DNA of 64,000 bases from Yoonia sp. (lineage in GTDB: Bacteria; Pseudomonadota; Alphaproteobacteria; Rhodobacterales; Rhodobacteraceae): assembly GCA_029250945.1 (NCBI GenBank), contig JAQXEG010000009.1:124001-188000 (forward strand), written 5' to 3'. Below the pieces are notes generated by a model. It ran no database searches. It had not been told where the DNA came from and worked only from the letters and a program-made list of their open reading frames with translations. Shown one piece after another: positions 37,384-46,580 of the stretch (its first letter is position 1; every line of letters begins with the position of its first letter). Made by a program: the position numbers and the translations under genes.

Positions 37384-39471
37384 ATGACAACCATGATCCA
37401 AACCCTTGCCGATGCCTTAGCAAAACAAGGCTACGACACCCTGACACCCGTGCAAGAAGCCGTAACAAACCCAGAGCTTGAGGGCCAAGACCTATTGGTA
37501 TCCGCCCAAACTGGCTCCGGTAAAACGGTTGGCTTCGGTCTGGCCATCGGGCCGACAATCTTGGGCGAAGACGGGCATTTCGGCCTCGCTAGCCGCCCGC
37601 TGGCGCTGTGCATCGCGCCAACACGCGAATTGGCCCTACAGGTGAAACGCGAATTGCAGTGGCTTTATGGCGGCGCTGGCGTGACCATGGCATCCTGCGT
37701 GGGTGGCATGGATATGCGCGATGAACGCCGTGCGCTGGACCGTGGTGCGCATATCGTTGTGGCAACACCGGGCCGCCTGAAGGACCACGTCATGCGCGGG
37801 TCTATGGATATGTCCGACATTCGCGCGATTGTTTTGGACGAAGCCGACGAAATGCTGGATCTGGGTTTCCGCGAGGACCTTGAATTCATTTTGGGCGAAG
37901 CACCCGAAACACGCCGCACGCTGATGTTCTCGGCCACTGTGCCGCCGATGATCGCGAAGCTGGCCAAATCCTACCAAAAGGATTCTGTGCGCGTCGCCAC
38001 AGCGTCCAAGGAAAAGCAGCACGCCGATATCGAATACCGTGCCCTGTCCGTGGCCAACCACGACATCGACGCGGCGATCATCAACACATTGCGGTTCTAT
38101 GATGCGCCCAATGCAATCGTATTCTGTAACACCCGCGCAAGTGTCACCCGCCTGACAACCCGCCTGTCCAACCGTGGGTTCGCGACCGTAGCGCTGTCTG
38201 GTGAATTGTCGCAACAGGAACGGTCCCACGCGCTGCAAGCGATGCGCGATGGCCGTGCGAAGGTATGCGTGGCGACAGATGTGGCCGCACGCGGGATCGA
38301 CCTGCCCAATCTAGAACTGGTTATTCACGCCGAATTGCCGACCAACGCCGAAACCCTGCTGCACCGCTCGGGCCGCACGGGTCGCGCAGGTCGCAAAGGG
38401 GTCTCTGCCCTGATCGCACCCGCCAAGATGAAGCGTCGCGCTGAAAACCTGCTCAAATGGGGTAAGCTGACGGCGACTTGGGGCAAGCCACCGACCGCAG
38501 ATGAGGTGAAAGCAAAGGATCAAGAACGTCTGTTGAACGACGACGTCTGGACCCAAGACGTGTCCGAGGATGACGCAGCATTCGCCGCCAAACTGCTGGA
38601 AATGCACGCACCTGAAAAGATCGCGGCGGCCTACCTGCGTTTGTTTGCAGGCAAAAACTCTGCACCAGAACATCTTTCCGAATACAAAGATGGCCCGCAA
38701 CGCGAAGAACGCGCACCGCGCGAGCATAAATCCTTTGGTCCGTCCAAATGGTTCAGCGTCGATGTCGGCCGCGAAGGCAAGGCAGAGGCCCGCTGGCTGC
38801 TGCCAATGATCTGCAAGGCCGGTGGCATCACCAAGAACGAGATTGGTGCGATCCGTATTCAGCCCAATGAAACCTTCGTCGAAATTTCTGAACCCGCTGT
38901 TGAGGGTTTCCTGAAATCTGTTGGCAAGGAGATGTCGCTGGAAAATCAGGCAAAACTGACCGCATTGGCTGGCGCACCTCAACTGGGCGAACGCGGCCCG
39001 CGCAAGACCAAGCGTGACTATGATGACAAACCGCGTGATCGCAAACCGTACCACCGTGACGACAAGCCACGGCGTCCACGCGACAATTCCACACCGCCCC
39101 CGTCGCGGCAGGATCATGTTGCGGCCATTGTACCTGGTGCCGCCGATGACAGCCGTCCGGCCAAGCCACGCCACAAGAAATCCGACTTTTCCAAGCCAGC
39201 CCGCCGTGATCACGGTGACGCGCTTGTGCCGACGAAAAAGCCGTATAAGGCGCGCTCGGATGAGGGGAAACCAGCGTGGAAGGGTAAATCAGACGGCGGA
39301 AAGCCAGCCTATAAGGGCAAGTCTGACGGCTATAAAGGTAAGTCCGACGGCGGAAAGCCCGGTGGTTTTAAGGGGAAACCAGGCGCCAAGCCCAAGCCAA
39401 AGGCGTCTGACACATCCAAGCGTTTCACACCGCCCGGCGGCAAGCCAAAGCCGCGCAAGCCACGTAAATAA
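37384..39471 (+). CDS. DEAD-box RNA helicase, CsdA-like, with long basic tail
   Basis: Unwinds RNA duplexes, typically in ribosome assembly or cold adaptation. The 695-residue protein shows TPVQEAVTNP (Q motif), AQTGSGKTVGFGLA, APTRELALQV, TPGRLKDH, VLDEADEMLDLGF, MFSATVPP, ARGIDLPNLELVIH and HRSGRTGRAG. A DbpA-like RNA-binding domain follows near residues 450-545. The last ~150 residues are Lys/Arg/Gly/Pro rich and contain a repeated KGKSDGGKP unit. The start at 37384 (MTTMIQTLADALAKQG) matches the family start better than GTG 37333. Confidence 0.93.
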   Translation: MTTMIQTLADALAKQGYDTLTPVQEAVTNPELEGQDLLVSAQTGSGKTVGFGLAIGPTILGEDGHFGLASRPLALCIAPTRELALQVKRELQWLYGGAGVTMASCVGGMDMRDERRALDRGAHIVVATPGRLKDHVMRGSMDMSDIRAIVLDEADEMLDLGFREDLEFILGEAPETRRTLMFSATVPPMIAKLAKSYQKDSVRVATASKEKQHADIEYRALSVANHDIDAAIINTLRFYDAPNAIVFCNTRASVTRLTTRLSNRGFATVALSGELSQQERSHALQAMRDGRAKVCVATDVAARGIDLPNLELVIHAELPTNAETLLHRSGRTGRAGRKGVSALIAPAKMKRRAENLLKWGKLTATWGKPPTADEVKAKDQERLLNDDVWTQDVSEDDAAFAAKLLEMHAPEKIAAAYLRLFAGKNSAPEHLSEYKDGPQREERAPREHKSFGPSKWFSVDVGREGKAEARWLLPMICKAGGITKNEIGAIRIQPNETFVEISEPAVEGFLKSVGKEMSLENQAKLTALAGAPQLGERGPRKTKRDYDDKPRDRKPYHRDDKPRRPRDNSTPPPSRQDHVAAIVPGAADDSRPAKPRHKKSDFSKPARRDHGDALVPTKKPYKARSDEGKPAWKGKSDGGKPAYKGKSDGYKGKSDGGKPGGFKGKPGAKPKPKASDTSKRFTPPGGKPKPRKPRK

Positions 39472-39494
39472 TGCCTTAATCTTGCCACAATCAC

Positions 39495-39532
39495 GCCTTG
39501 TGCGGGTCTTATTCCTGCGCAAGGCTTTCTTA
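39495..39532 (+). terminator. Terminator of the DEAD-box helicase gene
   Basis: GCCTTGTGCGGG (39495-39506) pairs with CCTGCGCAAGGC (39514-39525) over a 7-base loop, 12 pairs including two G-T pairs, followed by TTTCTT. It lies 23 bases after the stop. Confidence 0.85.
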
Positions 39533-39592
39533 TGGCCCGCAAAAGAGGCCCGCGGATATTCCGCAATTTGAGGCAGATCAAGGATACGTGCA

Positions 39593-39712
39593 ATGGCGAC
39601 AGCAAAGCCAATCGTCTCTACTCCACCCGCAACACAGCGCCCTAAACAGGCGCAAGCCAAGGGCGGCTCTCCCGCGCCCAAGCCAGTGTTCACCGATTAC
39701 GCAAGTATCTAA
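39593..39712 (+). CDS. Possible 39-residue proline/alanine-rich peptide
   Basis: ATG 39593 follows AAGGA at 8 bases and opens a frame to TAA 39710-39712. The peptide is Pro/Ala/Lys rich (MATAKPIVSTPPATQRPKQA ...) with no motif. It lies alone after a strong terminator. The good ribosome site supports it; its shortness does not. Confidence 0.4.
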   Translation: MATAKPIVSTPPATQRPKQAQAKGGSPAPKPVFTDYASI

Positions 39713-39809
39713 TCGTCGACGATCATCGACCACGGCCAGTTGACGGCAGCTGATCATCCCCTCCCTGATGATGGTGCCGCCCACTGGCCCTTTTTCTGTC
39801 TGCACAGTA

Positions 39810-40146
39810 ATGTCGTCGCATTTCCTACCTGACCACCATCCGCAACATTGGCCCCGCCTTTGGAGAGGTGCTTATCCGTGCAGGCATCCGCACGGCGGAC
39901 GAATTGCGCGCATTAGGTGCCGACGCCGCCTATGCCAAGCTGCTGGAAACGGGAGCAAAGCCGCATTTCATCGGCTACTACATCCTACACATGGCCCTAC
40001 AAGGGCGCCCGTGGAACGACTCTAAGGGCGACGAAAAGAAGGCGTTGCGCAAATCCTTTGACGCCATCAAAGCCACGTCACTTGACCACGACCGCACCGA
40101 ATTAGAAGCGTTCTTGGACAAAATCCGGGTCGTTTCCATAAAATAA
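39810..40146 (+). pseudogene. TfoX/Sxy C-terminal domain protein with a frame break at the N-terminus
   Basis: TfoX-type proteins relate to competence control. From 39814 the frame encodes LTTIRNIGPAFGEVLIRAGI, RTADELRALGADAAYAKLLE, FIGYYILHMALQGRPWND and a C-terminal tail, a complete single TfoX_C domain. However, that frame has no start codon before the IRNIGP motif: it opens after TAA 39808-39810. The plausible ATG 39810 is in another frame (needs +1 or -2). A GTG at 39868 would cut off the first 15 or so residues of the domain. So it is either frameshifted or begins with an unusual codon such as CTG. Confidence 0.6.
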
Positions 40147-40211
40147 TCGGAACTATTGGCCGCGTTGCGCATTTCATCTGTAACACTTGCACATGAAAAA
40201 AGGACATTGTT

Positions 40212-40382
40212 ATGGACCTCATCCGCATCATTCTTTCCGTCATCCTGCCCCCTGTTGGCGTTTTCCTTCAGGTCGGCTTGGGCAAGCATTTCTGGTTCAA
40301 CATCATCCTGACATTGCTCGGCTATATCCCCGGCATCGCGCATGCGGTCTATATCATCGCGCGCGAGCCGAAACACGCATGA
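40212..40382 (+). CDS. YqaE/Pmp3-family small membrane protein, 56 residues
   Basis: A two-helix hydrophobic protein (MDLIRIILSVILPPVGVFLQ, then WFNIILTLLGYIPGIAHAVY) with the family's ILPPVGVFL and GYIPGIAHA signatures. Relatives in yeast and plants affect membrane potential and salt tolerance. ATG 40212 follows AAAAGGACA. Its stop overlaps the DUF4112 start (ATGA). Confidence 0.9.
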   Translation: MDLIRIILSVILPPVGVFLQVGLGKHFWFNIILTLLGYIPGIAHAVYIIAREPKHA

Positions 40383-40753
40383 CCGATCTGGAGAAACTCG
40401 AAGGCGTGGCGCGGTCTATGGATCGCGCCTTTCGCATTCCGTTCACGGGCACTCGGGTTGGGTGGGACAGTCTGCTGGACCTGATACCAGGTACCAGCGA
40501 TGCGGCCACACTTGTGCCAGCAGGCTATATCATCGTGAAATCACGCAAAATGGACGCCCCGCCCCATTTAATCGGGCGAATGGTGTTTCACACAGGGGTC
40601 GATGCGGTGTTTGGGAGAATTCCAATCGTTGGGGATCTCTTCGATATCAGGAATAAATCCAACACGCGCAACGTCGCCTTACTGCGCGACCATCTGGAAA
40701 CGAAAAAGGCCGCCCTTACGGACGGCCCTTCCCAAAATTCAACGGCGGTTTAG
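40379..40753 (+). CDS. DUF4112-family membrane protein
   Basis: A 124-residue protein with the conserved segments [40 protein letters not shown] and [19 protein letters not shown], and two short hydrophobic stretches. Function unknown. Translationally coupled to the YqaE gene. Its last bases contain the ndk terminator, and its stop overlaps the ndk stop by 2 bases. Confidence 0.85.
   Translation: MTDLEKLEGVARSMDRAFRIPFTGTRVGWDSLLDLIPGTSDAATLVPAGYIIVKSRKMDAPPHLIGRMVFHTGVDAVFGRIPIVGDLFDIRNKSNTRNVALLRDHLETKKAALTDGPSQNSTAV
40703..40729 (-). terminator. Terminator of ndk, lying inside the DUF4112 coding sequence
   Basis: On the minus strand GGCCGTCC-GTAA-GGGCGGCC is followed by five T. The hairpin therefore also codes for the end of the convergent DUF4112 protein. 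Confidence 0.8.
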
Positions 40754-41172
40754 CCGACCAGTTCAAGACCGGAGAAGAAGAATGCGATTTCTTCTGCGGC
40801 TGTTTCTGGAGCGTCGGACCCGTGAACAGAATTTTCGCCGATGGATAGTGCGAATTCCTTACGGATCGTGCCGTCAGCCGCGTCTGCTGGGTTCGTGGCG
40901 CCCATGACTTCGCGGTTTTTCGCAATCGCGTCTTCACCTTCCAGAACCTGAACAACGATCGGCTCAGAGATCATGAATTCGCACAGTTCGCCAAAGAACG
41001 GACGCTCGGCGTGTACGCCGTAAAACTGCTGTGCCTGGGCCAATGTCAGCTGGATACGCTTGGATGCGACGATGCGCAGGCCAGCTTCTTCGAATTTTGC
41101 CGCGATCTGACCTGTCAGGTTCCGCTTTGTAGCGTCTGGTTTGATGATGGAAAATGTGCGCTGAATTGCCAT
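40750..41172 (-). CDS. ndk: Nucleoside diphosphate kinase
   Basis: Balances nucleoside triphosphates by phosphate transfer. The 140-residue protein shows [14 protein letters not shown], the [11 protein letters not shown] and [16 protein letters not shown] loops, and the catalytic His in [16 protein letters not shown] 41172 gives the exact family start; the longer frame to 41319 is spurious. Divergent from the ABC-F gene. Confidence 0.97.
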   Translation of the reverse strand: MAIQRTFSIIKPDATKRNLTGQIAAKFEEAGLRIVASKRIQLTLAQAQQFYGVHAERPFFGELCEFMISEPIVVQVLEGEDAIAKNREVMGATNPADAADGTIRKEFALSIGENSVHGSDAPETAAEEIAFFFSGLELVG

Positions 41173-41296
41173 TATGGGCCTCTTTTTTCTGGTGTTTGCG
41201 GGAACCCGCGTGAATTTCTGCGCGCGACCTAACATGCAACACTTCCCTTGGAAAGCGGTGATTGACGCGGCCCCTGTGATCGGGCATGGCGACGAC

Positions 41297-43150
41297 ATGC
41301 TTAAAATATCTGACATCACCTATTCCATCGCGGGCCGCACCTTGGTCGAAAACGCATCTGTGACCATTCCGACGGGCCATAAGGTTGGCCTTGTGGGGCG
41401 CAACGGGTCGGGCAAAACGACGCTGTTTAAAATCATCCGTGGCGAGATGGTTCTGGACACAGGTGTGGTGAACATCCCGCAAGGCTGGAAGATCGGCGGC
41501 GTATCCCAAGAGGTGCCCGGCAACGAGGTGTCCCTGATCAACACCGTGCTGCGCGCCGACACCGAGCGCGAGGCGCTCTTGGCCGAGGCCGAAACCGCCA
41601 CAGACCCCAACCGCATCGCCGAGGTGCAGACCCGCCTGTCCGATATCGACGCATGGTCGGCCGAGGCGCGGGCCGCATCCATCCTTAAGGGCCTCGGCTT
41701 CACTCACGAAGAACAGCTGCAGCCTTGTTCCGCCTTTTCTGGCGGCTGGCGCATGCGCGTGGCCCTAGCAGCGGTGCTGTTTTCCGAGCCTGATTTGCTG
41801 CTGCTTGACGAGCCGACAAACTACCTCGACCTCGAAGGTGCGCTCTGGCTCGAGGCGTATCTGGTCAAATATCCGCATACCGTACTGATCGTGTCCCACG
41901 ACCGTGAACTGCTGAACCGCTCTGTCGGTGGCATCCTGCACCTCGAAGACAAGGGCCTGATCTATTACACTGGCACCTACGACATGTTCGCCAAACAGCG
42001 GGCGCAAAAGCGGGCGCTGATGGCGTCGGCAGCCAAGAAACAGGACGCAAAACGCGAGCATTTGCAGGCGTTTGTGGACCGGTTCAAGGCCAAGGCGTCC
42101 AAGGCGAAACAGGCCCAATCCCGCGTCAAAGCATTGGAAAAGATGGAAACAATCCGCGCACCCGAGGATGCGGCGCGCACCGTTTTCACATTCCCCAAGC
42201 CTGAGGAACTTTCGCCCCCCATCATCGCCACCGAAGGGGCCGCTGTCGGCTATGATGAAACGATCATTCTGCGCGATCTGAACCTGCGCATCGACCAAGA
42301 TGACCGCATCGCCCTGCTGGGCCGCAACGGCGAGGGTAAATCAACCCTGTCAAAAATGTTGTCCGACCGGCTGGCCGTCGCCCACGGCAAGATGATCACG
42401 TCCAACAAGCTGCGCATCGGGTTCTTTGCCCAGCACCAAGTTGATGAACTTTACGTCGATGAAACGCCGCTTGATCACCTTATACGCGAACGCGCCCATG
42501 AAGGTCAGGCAAAGCTGCGCGCACGGCTTGCGGGCTTTGGCCTTGGCGCGGATCAGGCGGATACCGAAGTGGGCCGCCTGTCGGGTGGGCAAAAGGCGCG
42601 CCTGTCCCTGCTGCTGGCCACCCTGCCCGCGCCGCATCTGCTGATCCTTGACGAGCCGACAAACCACCTTGATATCGAAAGCCGCGAGGCATTGGTCGAG
42701 GCGCTGACCGCCTACACCGGTGCTGTCATCCTTGTCAGCCACGATATGCACCTTTTGTCCATGGTCGCCGACCGGCTCTGGCTGGTCAAAGACGGGCACG
42801 TCACTCCCTATGAGGACGACCTGCTGGCCTATCGCAAAATGCTGCTGACCCCCGACCGGCCAAAATCCGAAAAACCCAAGCCCGCGCCAAAGGTGCAAAA
42901 GGCGACCCGCGAACAGATCACCGCCCTGCGGTCCGAGGTCAAAAAGGGCGAAGAACGCGTTAACAAAATCAACGCCATGCGCGACAAGCTGGCCAAAAAA
43001 CTGGCCGATCCAGTGCTGTATGAGGATGGCAAAGCTGGTGAGCTGGCCACGTGGAACGCCAAATACGCCGAAGTGATGACAGCGCTTGAACGGGCCGAGG
43101 CGATCTGGATGCAATCACTGGAAAAGCTTGAAAAGGCCCAGAAATCCTGA
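41297..43150 (+). CDS. ABC-F family ATPase (translation-associated)
   Basis: A soluble ABC protein with two ATPase domains and no membrane part, acting on ribosomes in this family. The 617-residue protein has Walker [14 protein letters not shown], signature [14 protein letters not shown] and Walker [14 protein letters not shown] in domain 1; [26 protein letters not shown] and [13 protein letters not shown] in domain 2. A charged linker ([19 protein letters not shown]) lies between them and a C-terminal coiled coil follows (after residue 530). Start 41297 fits [10 protein letters not shown]; the frame is open further upstream without similarity. Confidence 0.9.
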   Translation: MLKISDITYSIAGRTLVENASVTIPTGHKVGLVGRNGSGKTTLFKIIRGEMVLDTGVVNIPQGWKIGGVSQEVPGNEVSLINTVLRADTEREALLAEAETATDPNRIAEVQTRLSDIDAWSAEARAASILKGLGFTHEEQLQPCSAFSGGWRMRVALAAVLFSEPDLLLLDEPTNYLDLEGALWLEAYLVKYPHTVLIVSHDRELLNRSVGGILHLEDKGLIYYTGTYDMFAKQRAQKRALMASAAKKQDAKREHLQAFVDRFKAKASKAKQAQSRVKALEKMETIRAPEDAARTVFTFPKPEELSPPIIATEGAAVGYDETIILRDLNLRIDQDDRIALLGRNGEGKSTLSKMLSDRLAVAHGKMITSNKLRIGFFAQHQVDELYVDETPLDHLIRERAHEGQAKLRARLAGFGLGADQADTEVGRLSGGQKARLSLLLATLPAPHLLILDEPTNHLDIESREALVEALTAYTGAVILVSHDMHLLSMVADRLWLVKDGHVTPYEDDLLAYRKMLLTPDRPKSEKPKPAPKVQKATREQITALRSEVKKGEERVNKINAMRDKLAKKLADPVLYEDGKAGELATWNAKYAEVMTALERAEAIWMQSLEKLEKAQKS

Positions 43151-43191
43151 TCCTCTTTATCCAGATATCTGCGCCTTACTAAGGACATCCC

Positions 43192-43818
43192 ATGACGGAC
43201 CTGCCCGCCCTGATCGCAGCGTTTACGACGCTATTCATCATCATTGACCCCATGGGGCTGGCGCCGATTTTTCTGGCGTTAACCAGTGGCATGACCAAGG
43301 CACAGCGCCGCGCAATCGCGATCCGCGCCTGTCTGATTGGTGGCGCACTGATGCTGGCGTTCTTGTTCTTAGGCGAGGCATTGTTGGGCTTTATTGGCAT
43401 TTCCATGCCAGCGTTCCGCATCGCAGGCGGGGTTTTGTTGTTCCTGACAGCCTTGGAAATGTTGTTCCAAAAACGCCAAGCCCGCCGCGAAGACAACGCG
43501 ACAGAGGTCGAAACCCATGACGACCCGTCGGTGTTCCCCCTTGCCATGCCACTGATCGTTGGCCCGGGTGCGATCACAACGATCATCTTGCTTGCGGGTC
43601 AGGCCAATGGTGCCGCTGACCTTGCCGCCGTGGCTGCCGTGATGTTCACCGTGCTGGCCTCGGTCTTTGTGGCGTTCCTGCTTGCGCCCTATCTGGAACG
43701 GTTGCTGGGCAAGACGGGCATTAACATCCTGACCCGTCTGCTGGGTATGCTGTTGGCCGCCCTCGCGGTGCAATTTATTCTGGATGGGGTGTCACAGTCT
43801 TTTGGAATTGACGCCTAG
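43192..43818 (+). CDS. MarC-family membrane protein
   Basis: A 208-residue protein with six membrane helices. Family features are LFIIIDPMGLAPIFLALTSG near the N-terminus, GISMPAFRIAGGVLLFL and PLAMPLIVGPGAITTIILLA. The family was once linked to antibiotic resistance, but its function is not known. 41 bases after the ABC-F gene and 16 bases before the protease gene, so it may be in one transcript. Confidence 0.88.
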   Translation: MTDLPALIAAFTTLFIIIDPMGLAPIFLALTSGMTKAQRRAIAIRACLIGGALMLAFLFLGEALLGFIGISMPAFRIAGGVLLFLTALEMLFQKRQARREDNATEVETHDDPSVFPLAMPLIVGPGAITTIILLAGQANGAADLAAVAAVMFTVLASVFVAFLLAPYLERLLGKTGINILTRLLGMLLAALAVQFILDGVSQSFGIDA

Positions 43819-43834
43819 CCCTTATATCTATCCT

Positions 43835-44413
43835 ATGGATGCTGATCAAACCGCCGATGCCCTTTATCTGACCCTTCTTGGCGGGGCGCTTTTGCTGTCA
43901 TATCTGCTGGCGAGCCGCACCAATATCGGCAAAATGCTGCAACAGGCCGGCATCTGGGTGCTGATTTTCATGGGCGCCATCGCTGTGATCGGCATGTGGC
44001 CCGAGATTGAGCGCACAATCACCCCCCGTCAGGCCGTCGTCGATGACACCACAATCGTGTTGCCCCGCGCCCGTGACGGCCATTATTACCTCACACTTGA
44101 GGTGAATGACGTCCCCATTGAATTTGTCGTGGATACTGGCGCGTCGCAGGTCGTGTTATCCCAAGAGGACGCACAGCGGATCGGTTTGGACCCTGAAAAC
44201 CTATCCTACCTTGGAACCGCGAATACGGCCAACGGCGTCGTGCGCACAGCCGCAGTGCGGTTGGATAGTGTCATGCTCGGCCCGATTGAGGACAGCCAAG
44301 TCCGCGCGGTGGTCAATGACGGACAAATGAACGGGTCCTTGCTTGGCATGACATACCTCAATAATTTTGACAGCATTAACATCAGCGGTAGTGAGCTGAC
44401 CCTATCAAGGTAG
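43835..44413 (+). CDS. Membrane-anchored retropepsin-like aspartic protease (TIGR02281)
   Basis: The 192-residue protein has two N-terminal helices (YLTLLGGALLLSYLLASR; AGIWVLIFMGAIAVIGMW), then a clan AA protease domain with the active-site triad VDTGAS and the flap-like and LLGMTYL segments. One active site means it acts as a dimer. Substrate unknown; relatives are common in alphaproteobacteria. ATG 43835 is favoured over a frame opening inside marC. Confidence 0.88.
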   Translation: MDADQTADALYLTLLGGALLLSYLLASRTNIGKMLQQAGIWVLIFMGAIAVIGMWPEIERTITPRQAVVDDTTIVLPRARDGHYYLTLEVNDVPIEFVVDTGASQVVLSQEDAQRIGLDPENLSYLGTANTANGVVRTAAVRLDSVMLGPIEDSQVRAVVNDGQMNGSLLGMTYLNNFDSINISGSELTLSR

Positions 44414-44425
44414 GACCGCAACCCC

Positions 44426-44524
44426 ATGAAATACATCACTATTGTCGCGTTCTTGGGGCTGACCACCTGTGCGCCTGTCCCGGCCGAACTGCCCGCCGAT
44501 TTCGACCCTGAATTCAGTTTCTAG
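44426..44524 (+). CDS. Very small lipoprotein, 32 residues
   Basis: ATG 44426, 12 bases after the protease gene, opens MKYITIVAFLGLTTCAPVPA, a signal peptide with a lipobox (LTTC), then only about 18 residues (ELPADFDPEFSF). The stop overlaps holC by 4 bases. Small acylated peptides of this type are easily missed; no function is known. Confidence 0.55.
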   Translation: MKYITIVAFLGLTTCAPVPAELPADFDPEFSF

Positions 44525-44985
44525 GCGCCTTTGCTTTCGGCCTTTTTGACCCAAGATCCCATGTCCTGCGCCCAGTATTGTGCCTGACATCCGGCGTCCG
44601 TTAGCAATTTCCACTGCGTCCGCGCATGGGCCACGGCATCCTGATTATGGTCGGAAAACAGCACACAGGTTCGGTCCAACAACCCGACCTCAGCCGCGGT
44701 CACATTCGCGCCACCCACCGACATCAGACATGAAAAACCGTCCGCAGGCGTATCAACGCCCAGCAAAATAGGTTGGGACGCGTCATGCGCCCCACCAGCA
44801 AGCCCGTGCGGCATAAACGCCGTGGATGGCCCATGCCAAAGCCGTTGATCCAGACGGTCCAACATCGCCTGATCGCACCCGCGCACCAATACCCTCCAGC
44901 CCGCACCCTGCGCCTTGCCAACCAGCATCGGCAAGGTATCGTCAAGCGGGCTTTCGGTCAGGTGATAGAAATAGACAGCGCCCAT
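44521..44985 (-). CDS. holC: DNA polymerase III chi subunit
   Basis: Links the clamp loader to SSB. The 154-residue protein has the family start VYFYHLTESPLDDTLP, LVGKAQGAGWRVLVR, RLWHGPSTAFMPHGL and CVLFSDHNQDAVAHARTQWK. One base separates its start from the stop of pepA, an arrangement (pepA-holC) shared by many proteobacteria. Confidence 0.93.
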   Translation of the reverse strand: MGAVYFYHLTESPLDDTLPMLVGKAQGAGWRVLVRGCDQAMLDRLDQRLWHGPSTAFMPHGLAGGAHDASQPILLGVDTPADGFSCLMSVGGANVTAAEVGLLDRTCVLFSDHNQDAVAHARTQWKLLTDAGCQAQYWAQDMGSWVKKAESKGA

Positions 44986-46446
44986 CTAAGCCTCATAATT
45001 ATCTAAAATCAAACGATTTAGCGCCATAACGCCCCATCCCGTCGCACCCGCAGGTGCAAGGGCTGTCGCCCCTTTCACCGAGGCCACACCGGCGATATCC
45101 AGATGCGCCCACGGCAATTCATCGGCAACAAACCGGCCCAAGAATTGCGCGGCGGTGATTGATCCCGCGGGCCGTCCGCCTGTGTTCTTCATGTCCGCGA
45201 TACGGCTGTTGATCAGCTTGTCATAGGCTGGCGCCATCGGCAGCCGCCACGCGCCCTCACCCTCCGCCCCTGCGGATTTCAGGAATGCCACGCTCAATTC
45301 GTCGGAATTGGAAAACACACCTGCATTTTCATGGCCTAAGGCAATAATCATCGCGCCGGTCAGCGTGGCAAGGTTGATCATCGCGGCGGGTTTAAACCGG
45401 TCCTGCGCGTACCACAGCACATCGGCCAGCACCAAACGCCCCTCAGCATCGGTGTTGATCACTTCGATCGTGTCGCCCTTCATAGACGTCACAACATCGC
45501 CGGGGCGCACGGCCCGGTCGGACGGCATGTTTTCAACGATCCCGACAAGTCCCACGACATTCGCCTTGGCCTTGCGCATCGCCAGCGTTTTCATCACGCC
45601 GGACACGACGCCTGCGCCGCCCATGTCCATGGTCATATCTTCCATGCCACCTGCGGGTTTGATGCTGATCCCGCCTGTGTCAAACACGACGCCCTTGCCG
45701 ACAAGCGCGAATGGCGCCTCATCGCCGCCGCCGTTCCATTGCATCACGACAACCTTGGACGGGCTGGCAGAGCCTTGGCCCACGCATAGCAATGCGCCCA
45801 TGCCCAGCTTTTCCAATTTCGCCTCTTCCAGCACCTCGACCTTAAGGCCAAGGGTTTGCAATTCGGCCAAGCGGTCGGCAAAGCTGGTGGTGGTCAGGTC
45901 ATTGGCGGGCGCATTGATCAGATCGCGGGTGAAAAACACACCTTCAGCCACAGCGCGCAGCCCTTGCAGGTCCAGCGTATCGGGCTTGGACATCATCAAT
46001 GTCGCGGGCCCACGCGCCTTGGGTGCGGCGGTTTTGTGATCGCTATATGCATAATCCCGCAAGATCAGGCCAAGTGCCACGTCATCCATGCCGCCCAGAT
46101 TACCGGCCATGACCAACAATGGATGCGGCCCCTTTTCTAACGCAAGTGTTGCACCTGCCTTGCGCGCGGAGGCCTGTTCAGGCTTGCGATCAAGCTTCAC
46201 GATAATCACAGCGTTTGCGGCGACGCCTGCCGGATAGGCCAGCCGCAAGGCACCACCATCCGGCAGCGCATCAAACGCGTCGCTTTGCACAGCGCGATCC
46301 ACTGCCTTGCGGGTCAAAGTGTTCACTTTGCATGCGCAAGCGTCCAGCTTTTGATCCGCCCCGACAAAAACCACGATCACGCCATCCCAATCGGTTGCAG
46401 CCCCCAAATCAGTGTCCACAACGGTCATCTCAATTAGCGCGGTCAT
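44986..46446 (-). CDS. pepA: Leucyl aminopeptidase
   Basis: Two-metal M17 aminopeptidase that removes N-terminal residues from peptides in the cytosol. The 486-residue protein has the metal-binding and catalytic segments VGKGVVFDTGGISIKPAGGM, and the M17 signature NTDAEGRLVLADVL. The N-terminal domain of about 170 residues is present. Divergent from lptF with a 134-base control region. Confidence 0.95.
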   Translation of the reverse strand: MTALIEMTVVDTDLGAATDWDGVIVVFVGADQKLDACACKVNTLTRKAVDRAVQSDAFDALPDGGALRLAYPAGVAANAVIIVKLDRKPEQASARKAGATLALEKGPHPLLVMAGNLGGMDDVALGLILRDYAYSDHKTAAPKARGPATLMMSKPDTLDLQGLRAVAEGVFFTRDLINAPANDLTTTSFADRLAELQTLGLKVEVLEEAKLEKLGMGALLCVGQGSASPSKVVVMQWNGGGDEAPFALVGKGVVFDTGGISIKPAGGMEDMTMDMGGAGVVSGVMKTLAMRKAKANVVGLVGIVENMPSDRAVRPGDVVTSMKGDTIEVINTDAEGRLVLADVLWYAQDRFKPAAMINLATLTGAMIIALGHENAGVFSNSDELSVAFLKSAGAEGEGAWRLPMAPAYDKLINSRIADMKNTGGRPAGSITAAQFLGRFVADELPWAHLDIAGVASVKGATALAPAGATGWGVMALNRLILDNYEA

Positions 46447-46580
46447 CTTGGTTTTCGTCCCTTTGCTGAATAGTTTCGGAATTACCTAGCCTGCGCGCAT
46501 GGGAATGACCAGTTTGTGGTTTTGCCCATCGTGTCTTTGGTCTAGTTTGGAACACAATATGTGGGGCTTTAATCAGGGGG

